Shown here one piece after another: positions 15,997 through 23,686 of a stretch of DNA of 64,000 bases. Position 1 is the first letter of the stretch; every line of letters starts with the position of its first letter. Made by a program: the position numbers and the translations under genes. The stretch is from the NCBI GenBank assembly GCA_030681645.1, contig JAUXRX010000055.1, positions 62,001 through 126,000 of the forward strand, given 5' to 3'. The notes under the pieces were generated by a model that saw only the letters and a list, made by a program, of their open reading frames with translations, was not told the DNA's origin and searched no databases. This stretch comes from Archangium sp. (lineage in GTDB: Bacteria > Myxococcota > Myxococcia > Myxococcales > Myxococcaceae).

Positions 15997-16791
15997 GTGG
16001 CCACGGATGATTGGACGTTGAGCCTCGTCTTCGAAGCGCCCGGTGGGGCGTTTCACGTCGAGCCTCGCCGGGTGCATGGAGCGCTGGGAGACGCGCTGGC
16101 CCAGGCGCGCCGTGACGGGAAGGCGGGCGCCTTCGGCCGCACCTTCCTCGGCTTCAGCGCCATCGAGCAGACCCCGCAGACGGGGGCGCCCGAGACGTCG
16201 GCGATGGTCACCTCAGAGACCAACCCGGTGAAGCCGATGACGGAGCTGCTCGGGCCGCACCGGCATGAAGACGACGGCCGCACGCTCGCCGAGACGCCGC
16301 GGTGCGTGGAGCTCGCCGGGCTCGAGGCGGTGCAGTGGTGGGCGCTCGAGGGGGCGTTCGGCGCGGCGACCCAGGTCGGCGTCGCGCTCGGCCGGTGCGC
16401 TTCGACCGATGCGCAGGAAGCGAAGGCGGCGGCGTGGCTGGTGGGCGAGAGCATTGCGCACCAGCAGCAGCTGTACCCGGTGACGCCCGAGGCGGTGCCG
16501 TTCGTGGTGGACCTGTTGTGCGCGCCGCAGGTGAGCTGCCGCGCGGTGCTGGCGGGGTGGCTGCACGTCGTCATCGGCAGCGCGATCGAGGCGAATGACG
16601 CGTTCTCGGGGTTGATCGCCTTTGCCGCGAAGCTGGTGGCCAGGGATCACGCCGGGGCGATGGCTTCGCACCGGCAGGCGGCGAAGGAGGTCGCGGTCAG
16701 GATCGAGGCGCTGCTGCCGCGGCTCCAGGGACTGACGGAGGACCCGGTGGTGGGAGACAAGATCAAGCTGATGCTCGCGCAGTTGCGGTGA
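15997..16791 (+). CDS. Hypothetical cytoplasmic protein
   Basis: A 264-residue protein, start GTG 15997 chosen because upstream residues lie in the divergent gene. Residues 1-85 are mixed (SLVFEAPGGAFHVEP), then from about 105 on it is helical and Ala-rich (AVQWWALEGAFGAATQ, AKAAAWLVGESIAHQQQ). No motif or membrane segment was recognised. It converges with the hydrolase lipoprotein at 16812. Confidence 0.55.
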   Translation: MATDDWTLSLVFEAPGGAFHVEPRRVHGALGDALAQARRDGKAGAFGRTFLGFSAIEQTPQTGAPETSAMVTSETNPVKPMTELLGPHRHEDDGRTLAETPRCVELAGLEAVQWWALEGAFGAATQVGVALGRCASTDAQEAKAAAWLVGESIAHQQQLYPVTPEAVPFVVDLLCAPQVSCRAVLAGWLHVVIGSAIEANDAFSGLIAFAAKLVARDHAGAMASHRQAAKEVAVRIEALLPRLQGLTEDPVVGDKIKLMLAQLR

Positions 16792-16811
16792 GGCGGGTTC
16801 GGGGCCGTTGA

Positions 16812-18671
16812 TCAGGGTGCCAGGAGGGTGCGCCCGTCGCTCTCGAGGAACTGGAGGGCTTGATCGCGCACCGGGGCGAAGTCCCACATGACGTTGTGGC
16901 CGTTGTAGCCGGGCACTTCGGGGGCGGGCAGGTAGCGCGCCGGGTCACAGCGCACGAAGGCGTGCACCGGCACCGTGCCTGAGGTGGCGGTGAGCTCTTC
17001 GAGCTGCAGCGCTCCAGCGAGATCGACGCTCGTGTCGAGGGGAATGATGGTGTCGCCCAGGCCCGTCTGCTGCAGCACCGCGATGTCGCGGCTCAGCGCG
17101 GGCGCGAAGTTGATGGGGTCTCCCGGGTCGAAGAACGGCTGCGCCGCCACCCGGAAGAGCGGGAACGAGGCGACGTATTCGGGCGAGTCGAAGGCGAGGT
17201 CGGTCTGCGCCACGATCAGCAGGCCGATCAGGTCCTGCAGGTTGCGGCTCATCACCACGTTCGACAGCCCGCCGCCGGGCACGTTGAGCACCGCGCTCGA
17301 GATGCGGTTGGCCACCGGCACGAAGCCACCCCCCATGATCGCCCCCATCGAGTTGCCGAAGTAGCGCAGCCGCGGCGCGACGTCGGGCACCGCGTCGCCG
17401 TCGACGTCGATGGTGATGGCCGCGCGCTCGACCTGCAGCAGGTCGAACGTCATCTCGCGAAAGCGATCTCGCAGCGCCGGCAGGTCGTCGATGCTGAAGA
17501 ACGAGGTGAAGGTGCCGCGCCCGCCGTGGTTGGGCGCGTCGATGCCGATGCAGCCCAGCCCGCGCCGCGCCAACGACTCCGCCCACTCGAGGCAGTAGCC
17601 CTCGGTGGTGCCGAAGCGGGGCGTGTTCCGGCCTCCCACCCCGTGTTGCCCCATCACCACCGGCCAGCCCCCCGCCGGCTTCGGCCCCAGCGGCAACGTC
17701 AGCACGAAGCGCAGCGGCACCACCGGCGCGAGCGAAGGGTCGTTCGCCCAGTCGGGGCGGATGAGGCCGTTCTCCCGCAGGTCCCTCGCGCCGAGCTCGC
17801 CGATGACCACGAAGCCGACGTGCGTCACGGGGCGGGCGAAGCCGTGCTTCTCGAGCCAGGGCTTCACCGTGCCCCAGTCGGGATCGGCCGGACGCCAGGT
17901 GCCCGCGGGCCGGCTGCCGTTGTTCTCGTCAGGCACGATGCCCTGCGGCGGAATGGTGACGGGCGCGGGGTGCGCTTCGGCCCACTGCGCCAGCGCCCGC
18001 GGCTGCGAGGTGATGTCGCCCGCGCGCTCGGGCAGGGTGAGCAGCACGTCGTCGGCCTTCACTCCGAGCGCCGCCGCGACACCGGCGAGGTCCGGCTGCG
18101 TGGCGCCCCACGCGGCACCGCGGCCCAACGCGACCCCGCCGGCCGTCTTCGGCCCGCGCAGCACCACCAGCAGGCCTTCGGCCCCGCCTGGCAGGGGCAC
18201 GCTCGGCCGGGTGGCGAGGAACTCGGGGTACCCCTCGGGCAACGGGAGCCCACGGGCGGCGAGCACGTCGCGCGGGTGCTGCACCGCCACGGCGCGCTCC
18301 AGCACGCGCCAGCCCGCGCCGTCCTTCACCAGCCGCGCCACGCTGCCCTGCAGGCTGCCGGGGTCGAGCGGCTCGCTCACCCGCAGGAGCGTGCCGCCGA
18401 AGTTCGAGAGCGAGGTGACCGCGCGCACGCCCTGCGCACCCACCTTGTTGAAGTACGAGGCCGACTTCGCGGTGACGGCCTTCGGGGGAAGAAACGGCTG
18501 GTACCACTTCGGCCGCAGCGTCAGCGCGCCCTCGACCAGGAGGCGTTCATCGGGGAACGGGTTCTCGAGGCTCTGCGCGTCGGCGCTCCAGAGGAAGTGA
18601 GGCGGCTCGATGGGCGCAGGGCCGCACGCGAGCAAACCGAGAGAGAGCAGGACGCAGCGACGGAAGAGCAC
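16812..18671 (-). CDS. Alpha/beta-hydrolase lipoprotein
   Basis: A 619-residue protein starting with GTG 18671. A signal peptide ends LSLGLLAC (Cys16), a good lipobox. The C-terminal half carries an alpha/beta-hydrolase fold: a PVVMGQHGVGG oxyanion-type strand, GIDAPNHGG, nucleophile elbow GNSMG, a candidate acid in QTGLGDTIIP and a late His in PGYNGHN. The N-terminal ~270 residues are a separate domain with WSADAQSLENPFPDERLL. A paralogue of similar design lies at 36947-38863. Substrate is unknown; extracellular or periplasmic esterase/lipase activity is plausible. Confidence 0.7.
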   Translation of the reverse strand: MLFRRCVLLSLGLLACGPAPIEPPHFLWSADAQSLENPFPDERLLVEGALTLRPKWYQPFLPPKAVTAKSASYFNKVGAQGVRAVTSLSNFGGTLLRVSEPLDPGSLQGSVARLVKDGAGWRVLERAVAVQHPRDVLAARGLPLPEGYPEFLATRPSVPLPGGAEGLLVVLRGPKTAGGVALGRGAAWGATQPDLAGVAAALGVKADDVLLTLPERAGDITSQPRALAQWAEAHPAPVTIPPQGIVPDENNGSRPAGTWRPADPDWGTVKPWLEKHGFARPVTHVGFVVIGELGARDLRENGLIRPDWANDPSLAPVVPLRFVLTLPLGPKPAGGWPVVMGQHGVGGRNTPRFGTTEGYCLEWAESLARRGLGCIGIDAPNHGGRGTFTSFFSIDDLPALRDRFREMTFDLLQVERAAITIDVDGDAVPDVAPRLRYFGNSMGAIMGGGFVPVANRISSAVLNVPGGGLSNVVMSRNLQDLIGLLIVAQTDLAFDSPEYVASFPLFRVAAQPFFDPGDPINFAPALSRDIAVLQQTGLGDTIIPLDTSVDLAGALQLEELTATSGTVPVHAFVRCDPARYLPAPEVPGYNGHNVMWDFAPVRDQALQFLESDGRTLLAP

Positions 18672-18726
18672 GGGTGCACGTTACTCCGAGGCAGGCAGCC
18701 GGTGCGTGGGGCAGACTGCCGGGCCG

Positions 18727-19389
18727 ATGCCTGCTGCTTCCCGCCTCGAGCGCGAGGTCCTCGCGTGGTCCTTCTTCGTCGCCAGCATCGCGGCCTTCTT
18801 CGTCGCGTACCTCACCGGGCACGACACGCTGCGGCTGCTGCTCAAGCCGCTCCCGGCCTGGAGCCTCGCCGCCTGGGTCGCCACCCGGCGCTCCGGGCTC
18901 GCCCGCCCCGTCCTCGCCGGGCTGCTGATCGGCTCGCTGGGCGACCTCTTCCTCGAGACGGGGAACCCGTCGCACTTCGTCCCCGGCCTCCTCGCGTTCC
19001 TGTTCGGCCACCTCGCGTACATCTTCGGGTTCGCCCGCGAGGCGCCTGCGCTCGCGCCGCTGCGCGCCCTGCCCTTCCTCGGCATGGTGAGCCTGGTGAT
19101 GGCGATCACGCTGCCGAAGGCGGGTCCGCTCGCCGTGCCCATCGGCGCGTACGGCGTGGTGATCGCCGTGATGATGTGGCGGGCGGCGGCGCGCGTCGGA
19201 GGACCGGCGGGGGCGCTGGCCTGGGCCGGCCTGCTCGGCGCGACGTCGTTCGCGTTCTCGGACTCGATGATCGCCGTGAACAGGTTCGTCCAGCCGTTCG
19301 ACGGGGCGCGGCCGTTGATCCTGGTCACGTACTGGGGCGCGCAGGCGCTGGTGGCCCTGTCCGTGCCACGCGAACAGGTCGCGCGATGA
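18727..19389 (+). CDS. YhhN/TMEM86-family membrane protein (lysoplasmalogenase)
   Basis: A 220-residue polytopic membrane protein with about eight hydrophobic helices. Family landmarks are KPLPAWSLAAW, IGSLGDLFLE and FAFSDSMIAVNRF, where the conserved Asp residues lie in membrane helices. The eukaryotic homologue hydrolyses the vinyl-ether bond of lysoplasmalogens, and myxobacteria are among the bacteria that make ether lipids and plasmalogens. ATG 18727 starts immediately before the first helix. The next gene overlaps by ATGA. Confidence 0.8.
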   Translation: MPAASRLEREVLAWSFFVASIAAFFVAYLTGHDTLRLLLKPLPAWSLAAWVATRRSGLARPVLAGLLIGSLGDLFLETGNPSHFVPGLLAFLFGHLAYIFGFAREAPALAPLRALPFLGMVSLVMAITLPKAGPLAVPIGAYGVVIAVMMWRAAARVGGPAGALAWAGLLGATSFAFSDSMIAVNRFVQPFDGARPLILVTYWGAQALVALSVPREQVAR

Positions 19390-20192
19390 CGCCGCCGATG
19401 AAGATCACCGTCCGCCCCGCAACCGTCGAGGACCATCTCCTCTACCTCCGACTGCTCCCCGAGCTCGGGGTCGACGACCCACCACCCGACGCGGCCCGCT
19501 GGGAAAACGAGCTGGTGCCGACGACCCTGGTGGCCGAACGCGCGGGTGAAGCGCTGGGCGTCTGCACCTGGGTGAAGCTCGAGGGCAGCGGTCACGTGCG
19601 CACGCTCATCGTCGATCCTCGCGAGCGACGCACCGGGGCCGGGCGCGCGCTGCTCGAGGTGGTCGAGCGGAGGCTGCGCGAGGCCGGCTGCAGCAGCTGG
19701 GCGCTCAACGTGAAGCCCGAGAACGTGGCGGCCATTCGCCTCTACGTCTCGCTGGGGTTCCGCCGCGCGTATGCCTCGGTCGCGCTGCGCTTCGAGTGGG
19801 CCGCGGTGGAGCGCCTGCCCGCGAGCCCGCGGGTGCAGGCGCGCGCCGTCACCCCGGAAGACGATCGCGCCCTCGAGCAGCTCTTCTCGCTCCCCGCGGG
19901 GCAGATCGCGGGGCTGCGGCAGTCGAAGCGCGTGCTGCTCACGCTGGTCGACGACGCAGGCCAGGTCACCGCGCTCGCCGCGTACAACCCCGCCTACCCC
20001 GGCGCGTTCCCCTTCCGCGTGAAGGACCCATCGCTGGCGCGCGCGTTGCTCGAGGCGATGCGGCCGCACGCGCTGCCCGGCGCGGAATGGACGGGCCTGG
20101 TGGTGGAGAACGACGACGCGCTGGTGGCGCTGCTGCGCGCGCACGGCGCGAGCGTGCGGATGAACATCGACCACTACGTCGGGGCGCTCTGA
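19386..20192 (+). CDS. GNAT acetyltransferase with second, degenerate GNAT-like half
   Basis: A 268-residue protein beginning at ATG overlapping the lysoplasmalogenase stop. Residues 6-140 form a typical GNAT domain: HVRTLIVDPRERRTGAGRAL contains the acetyl-CoA-binding R/QxxGxG/A loop, followed by NVKPENVAAIRLYVSLGFRR. Residues ~150-268 repeat the fold pattern but lack a clear coenzyme loop. The acceptor substrate is unknown. The next gene overlaps by TGATG, so three genes here form one coupled unit. Confidence 0.75.
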   Translation: MTPPMKITVRPATVEDHLLYLRLLPELGVDDPPPDAARWENELVPTTLVAERAGEALGVCTWVKLEGSGHVRTLIVDPRERRTGAGRALLEVVERRLREAGCSSWALNVKPENVAAIRLYVSLGFRRAYASVALRFEWAAVERLPASPRVQARAVTPEDDRALEQLFSLPAGQIAGLRQSKRVLLTLVDDAGQVTALAAYNPAYPGAFPFRVKDPSLARALLEAMRPHALPGAEWTGLVVENDDALVALLRAHGASVRMNIDHYVGAL

Positions 20193-20767
20193 TGCACCAG
20201 GTGCACTGGGTCAAGGGCTTCGGGCCTTCGCGCCAGGCCGTGCTCGAGGCGTTCGCGCAGCACGTCGAGCAGGCCGGCCACGCCGACAACTGGTTCCAGT
20301 GGGAACTGGCCTTCGGCCCGGCCGGCGTGGAGGTGCGGGTGGAGGCCGAAGTCGAGCTCCCCCGCGTGCGCCTGCTCTGGGCGGCGGAGGCGCCGTGGGT
20401 GCGCGCCGCGTGGGCCGAGGTGAACAGCCAGTTCGGGCTCGGCGGCCCGCGCCCCATCGCGCTCGCGCCGGTGCTCCCGCTCGAGCGGGAGGACGTCACC
20501 GCGTTGTCCGTCGAGCCGGGCGCCACGCCGCTGCTCACGTCACTGCGCGAGGCGATCGCCCGGCCCTTTCCCGCCGAGGGGGCCCTGGCCTTCCTCCACG
20601 AGAACCTCCAGGCGCGCCGGCGCGAGGCGCTCGCGTGGCTCGAGCGGCACGACCTGTCGGGTGCCCCCTTCCTCAGGGACGTCGCGCCTGACGATTGGCC
20701 CGCACACCTGGTGGGCGACCCCGCGCAGGGGCGTCCTCACTGGCTGGCGATCGACATGCATCACTGA
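20192..20767 (+). CDS. Hypothetical protein coupled to the GNAT gene
   Basis: A 191-residue soluble protein whose ATG overlaps the upstream stop (TGATG). It is rich in Trp and charged residues (WVKGFGPSRQAVLEAFAQHV, FQWELAFG) and shows an alpha/beta pattern, but no recognisable motif. Translational coupling suggests it works with, or is made in fixed ratio to, the double-GNAT protein. Confidence 0.55.
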   Translation: MHQVHWVKGFGPSRQAVLEAFAQHVEQAGHADNWFQWELAFGPAGVEVRVEAEVELPRVRLLWAAEAPWVRAAWAEVNSQFGLGGPRPIALAPVLPLEREDVTALSVEPGATPLLTSLREAIARPFPAEGALAFLHENLQARRREALAWLERHDLSGAPFLRDVAPDDWPAHLVGDPAQGRPHWLAIDMHH

Positions 20768-20900
20768 GCCCCCACGCTGTGCACGATCCTGCACGCGCTG
20801 GGCACCGCGCTGCAGCGCCCTGATCAAGCTCCGGGGGGAACCGGCGTGGCGCGCGAGGTGCACTGGAGGCCCTCGCCAACCGCAACCGGGGAGAACCACC

Positions 20901-21563
20901 ATGAAGCGACTGAATCGGGGGATCTGGGGAGCCGTCATCTTGAGCAGCCTGCTGGCCTTCGCCGAGCGCCCGCCTGCGAAGGGCGCCGCCGCGCCCGAGC
21001 TGATCGCCGGCACCGACGGCATGTCGCCGGGCGGTCGCTTCCTCTCGAAGCTGCCGTTCGCCACCCGCGACACGCTGCGCAAGGAGGGCCACGTGGTCCT
21101 CGACACGAAGGGCGCCAGCGGTGACGGCCTGCTCCGCGCGGTGATCCGCTTCGAGCGCCCCATCGACGAGGTGTTCGCGATCATCACGCAGCCGTCCGAG
21201 CAGGTGGGCTACCTGCCGCACGTCACGCAGTCGAAGACCGTGGGCGCGCGCACGGCCGAAGGGGAGGCGACCGACATGGTGGTGAGCTTCTTCTTCACCT
21301 TCCGCTACCGCACGCAGCACTGGTTCTACCCGGAGGAGCGCCGCATGGAATGGACGCTCGATTCCACCGGCGACGACGGGCTCACCGACCAATCGGGCTA
21401 CTACCAGCTGTACGCGCTCGACGAGAGGACGACCATCGCCGAGTACGGCACGCGCGTGGTGGCGAAGGGCGGGTTCATCAACTTCCTGCGTGGGCTCGGT
21501 GAGCGCGGCGGCGTGGCCGAGGCGATCTCGGCGGTGCGCAAGCACGTCGCGTCACACCGCTGA
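20901..21563 (+). CDS. Secreted START/SRPBCC-like protein
   Basis: A 220-residue protein with a signal peptide (MKRLNRGIWGAVILSSLLAF) and a good GGGGAG ribosome site. The mature part (IRFERPIDEVFAIITQPSEQ, then HWFYPEERRMEWTLD) follows a helix-grip (START-like) hydrophobic-ligand-binding pattern. It may bind a lipid or other apolar molecule in the periplasm. Its TGA stop is directly abutted by the stop of the convergent oxygenase gene (TGATCA), so the two transcripts must overlap or share a terminator. Confidence 0.65.
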   Translation: MKRLNRGIWGAVILSSLLAFAERPPAKGAAAPELIAGTDGMSPGGRFLSKLPFATRDTLRKEGHVVLDTKGASGDGLLRAVIRFERPIDEVFAIITQPSEQVGYLPHVTQSKTVGARTAEGEATDMVVSFFFTFRYRTQHWFYPEERRMEWTLDSTGDDGLTDQSGYYQLYALDERTTIAEYGTRVVAKGGFINFLRGLGERGGVAEAISAVRKHVASHR

Positions 21564-22328
21564 TCAGGCCACGCAGAAGAACGCGGTGACGGTGAAGCGG
21601 GTCTTGCCCCTCGCCGCGGTCACCTTCGAGACGCCGTGCGGAGCGTTGCGCGGCCGGAAGAGGATGAGGGTGTTGAACTGCGGCGCGAGCTCGAGCTCGG
21701 TTCGCCCGCGGTGGGGGAAGTAGAGGTGGCCCCCGTCGTCGGCACCGAAGCCGCGGGTGAAGTTGTACACGCAGGCCACGCCTTCCTCGTTCGTGTCGAC
21801 GTGCAGGGGGAACTCGTCACCCCGCCGCGCCCGCGCCACCTGCACCTGCTTCGAGACCAGCCGGGCTCCGTCGTCCGGCCACCCCGCCAGCCAGCCGTGA
21901 AAGCGCGCGGCGTCGCCGGTGGCCATCCAGCGGCAGAAGCGGCTCAGCGCCGATTCCCGCAACGCGTCGAGCGGGGAGATCTCGATGCGGTACGGCGCGT
22001 GGTGGTGGCGGCGAAAGCGCGCCTGCTCGAGCGCATCGCCCACCTGCTGGGCGAAGCGCGGCTTCAAGGCCCGCTCGAGGCAGACGTGCTTCACCCGGCC
22101 GCCGTCGTGGAACGCCTGGCGGATCTCCTTCACGCCGCTCACCACCTCGGGCGAGACGAAGCGGCGCGCGCGGGCGGTGACGTCGGTCGCCTCGTCGCCC
22201 AGCAGCGACGGCACCAGGTCTTCGATGAAGAACCCTGTCTCCCTCTCCCTGCGGAGCGGGGAACGGCGAACTCGCGCCTCGAGGGGAAGGAGGGCCGGGG
22301 TGAGGGGCGGAGGTGGAGCGTCACGCAT
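21564..22328 (-). CDS. Prolyl-4-hydroxylase-like 2OG-Fe(II) oxygenase (third gene of peptide cassette)
   Basis: A 254-residue enzyme from ATG 22328, overlapping the end of the ATP-grasp gene by 8 bases. The iron-binding facial triad is visible: H176-x-D178 in FPLHVDTNE and H231 in NAPHGVSKV, followed by R244 in KTRFTVTAFF, which would bind 2-oxoglutarate. The VYNFTRGFGADDGGHLYFP segment is typical of prolyl/lysyl hydroxylase-like oxygenases. The first ~30 residues (PPPPLTPALLPLEARV) come from a family B repeat, so the true start is uncertain. Its place behind a precursor rich in K-P-G triplets suggests it hydroxylates Pro, Lys or Asp of that peptide; this is inference. Confidence 0.8.
   Translation of the reverse strand: MRDAPPPPLTPALLPLEARVRRSPLRRERETGFFIEDLVPSLLGDEATDVTARARRFVSPEVVSGVKEIRQAFHDGGRVKHVCLERALKPRFAQQVGDALEQARFRRHHHAPYRIEISPLDALRESALSRFCRWMATGDAARFHGWLAGWPDDGARLVSKQVQVARARRGDEFPLHVDTNEEGVACVYNFTRGFGADDGGHLYFPHRGRTELELAPQFNTLILFRPRNAPHGVSKVTAARGKTRFTVTAFFCVA
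22243..22312. repeat. Family B repeat at the 5' end of the oxygenase gene
   Basis: The plus strand reads CCCTCTCCCTGCGGAGCGGG and, after an insertion, GGAGGGCCGGGGTGAGGGG. This is the extended form of the family B element seen at 4611. On the minus strand it encodes the Pro/Leu/Arg-rich start of the oxygenase. Confidence 0.6.
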
Positions 22329-23250
22329 GAGCGAGCAGGTGAGCAGCGAGCGCGAGGAGAATCGGACTTCGGGCCGGCGACTCGTAGAACGCGACCGACG
22401 GCGTGGGGTTGCACTCGAGCACGAAGGGCGCTCCGTCGTCACGCACGCGCACGTCGACGCTGGTGAAGACGAGGCCCAGCGCGCTCGCCGCGCGCACGCA
22501 CACCTCGCCGACGTGGCGGGGCACCTTCACCTTCTTCGCGCGCTCCAGCACCTCGCGCGCGTCCACCACGCCTCGGGCGGGCAGCCGGTACGCCGCGATG
22601 GCCTCACCCGCGAGCACGGTGACGCGGTACTCGAGGCCCTCGATGCGCTGCTGAAAGAGCACGGGCGCGGTGGCGAGCGCGGACAGCCTGCGCGGCGTGA
22701 GGTCCTTCGCCTCGAGCCTGCGCACGAGCGCGCCGCCGGCGAGCGGCTTGTAGATGACGTCGCCGTGCTGCTCGGCGAAGGCGCGCACGGCCTGGGGATC
22801 GTTCGTGGCGAGCGACGAGGGCACCGGCACCTGCGCGCGCGCCAGCAGCTCGGTCTGCAGCGGCTTGAGCAGGTGCACCTCGAAGCGCGAGACGGAGTTG
22901 ACGAAGTGCGCGCCGCCCGCCTCCATCGCGCGCAGGGCCGAGGTGATCAGCGCGTGCCGTTCTCGCTCGGCCACCCAGCGCTGGGGCCAGCTCTTCGGCT
23001 TGCGCGCGGCGAGGCTGTCGACGTCGAAGAGCGGCACGCCGAGGTGCACCGACTTCACGTACACGCTGCGCGCCTCGGAGAGCACCACGTCGCCCGAACG
23101 CACCACTGAGTCCTGGAGCGAGAGCGCGCCGTCTTCGGGGATGCGGGAGGTGTCGAGGAAATGAACACGGGCACCGAGTCGGGTGAGCGCGTGCTGCACG
23201 CCCTCCGCGGTCTCATCGGTGCCCGCTGCGACGACGACGACCTGCTTCAC
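22321..23250 (-). CDS. Graspetide-type ATP-grasp peptide ligase (macrocyclase candidate)
   Basis: A 309-residue ATP-grasp protein, start GTG 23250 with AGGA upstream. The N-terminus (VVVVAAGTDETAEGVQHAL, then HFLDTSRIPED, 30-40) matches the pre-ATP-grasp domain of microviridin-type ligases, where FDTDRFP is characteristic. So do NSVSRFEVHLLKPLQTELLA, LATNDPQAVRAF and the end LECNPTPSVAFYE. Likely ATP/Mg residues are K168, E204, D266, E279 and N281. Such enzymes activate Asp/Glu side chains of a ribosomal precursor and join them to Thr/Ser (ester) or Lys (amide). The preceding gene encodes a repetitive Asp/Lys-rich peptide, an ideal substrate candidate. Confidence 0.85.
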   Translation of the reverse strand: MKQVVVVAAGTDETAEGVQHALTRLGARVHFLDTSRIPEDGALSLQDSVVRSGDVVLSEARSVYVKSVHLGVPLFDVDSLAARKPKSWPQRWVAERERHALITSALRAMEAGGAHFVNSVSRFEVHLLKPLQTELLARAQVPVPSSLATNDPQAVRAFAEQHGDVIYKPLAGGALVRRLEAKDLTPRRLSALATAPVLFQQRIEGLEYRVTVLAGEAIAAYRLPARGVVDAREVLERAKKVKVPRHVGEVCVRAASALGLVFTSVDVRVRDDGAPFVLECNPTPSVAFYESPARSPILLALAAHLLAHA

Positions 23251-23308
23251 GTCAGCTTCCTGGTTCGCTCCAGTTCGCCGCAGCGAGCCGCGTCGGCCCG
23301 CCTTTCGC

Positions 23309-23605
23309 TCACTTGAAGCTGTCGTCCGCGCGAATCTTCATGATGGGAGGCCGCACCGGCGGACGAATCGGGTCGTCGGCGCGGATCTTCATGATGGGCG
23401 GCTTACCGGGCTTGCCGGGCTTCACCGGGTCGTCCGCGCGGATCTTCATGATGGGCGGCTTGCCGGGCTTGCCGGGCTTCACCGGGTCGTCCGCGCGGAT
23501 CTTCATGATCGGCGGCTTGCCGGGCTTCCCGGGCTTGCCAGGCTTGATCGGGTCGTCAGCTCGAATCTTCTTGATGCCACCACCAGCAGGACCGCGAATC
23601 CGCAT
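23309..23605 (-). CDS. Repetitive precursor peptide, five KIRADD cores with KPG linkers
   Basis: A 98-residue peptide starting at ATG 23605 behind a near-perfect ribosome site (GGAGGT, 23609-23614). After a short leader (MRIRGPAGGGI) it has five KIRADD motifs at residues 13, 35, 54, 73 and 90, mostly as PIMKIRADDP. They are joined by KPGKPGKPP linkers; the last linker is RPPVRPP. It contains no Thr, Cys or Glu and only one Ser (S96); acids are the ten Asp, and nucleophiles the many Lys. The gene lies 58 bases upstream of the ATP-grasp ligase. It is read as a RiPP precursor; a structural repeat protein unrelated to the ligase is the alternative. Confidence 0.75.
   Translation of the reverse strand: MRIRGPAGGGIKKIRADDPIKPGKPGKPGKPPIMKIRADDPVKPGKPGKPPIMKIRADDPVKPGKPGKPPIMKIRADDPIRPPVRPPIMKIRADDSFK
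23340..23570 (-). repeat. Tandem repeat encoding the KIRADD-KPG units
   Basis: Units of about 57 bp (19 codons) are nearly identical in the two central copies and diverged at both ends. This indicates recent unit duplication inside the precursor gene. On the plus strand each unit contains GGGTCGTCCGCGCGGATCTT or a close variant. Confidence 0.85.
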
Positions 23606-23630
23606 GTGACCTCCGTTGAAGGGAAGCCGC

Positions 23631-23659
23631 ACGGTAGCCGGGCCTGCCCGGCTTGTCAG
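23631..23659 (-). promoter_or_regulatory. Promoter of the peptide cassette with a palindrome in its spacer
   Basis: On the minus strand CTGACA (complement of 23654-23659) and TACCGT (complement of 23631-23636) are 17 bases apart. The spacer is almost filled by an 8-base inverted repeat, AGCCGGGC/GCCCGGCT (23636-23653). A palindrome between -35 and -10 suggests an operator; it could also end the upstream transcript. It places the transcript start about 20 bases before the precursor ATG. Confidence 0.4.
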
Positions 23660-23686
23660 GTCAGCGGTGTCACGCTGAGGCGACGG

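Noticed and set aside
17526-19385. Upstream extension of the double-GNAT gene to 888 codons
   Set aside because: The extension runs antisense through the hydrolase lipoprotein and out of frame through YhhN. The GNAT domain begins at ATG 19386 with a normal coupled start.
23340-23600. CRISPR-like array
   Set aside because: The regular repeats are in frame and encode a peptide with a strong ribosome site. Units are contiguous with no unique spacers.
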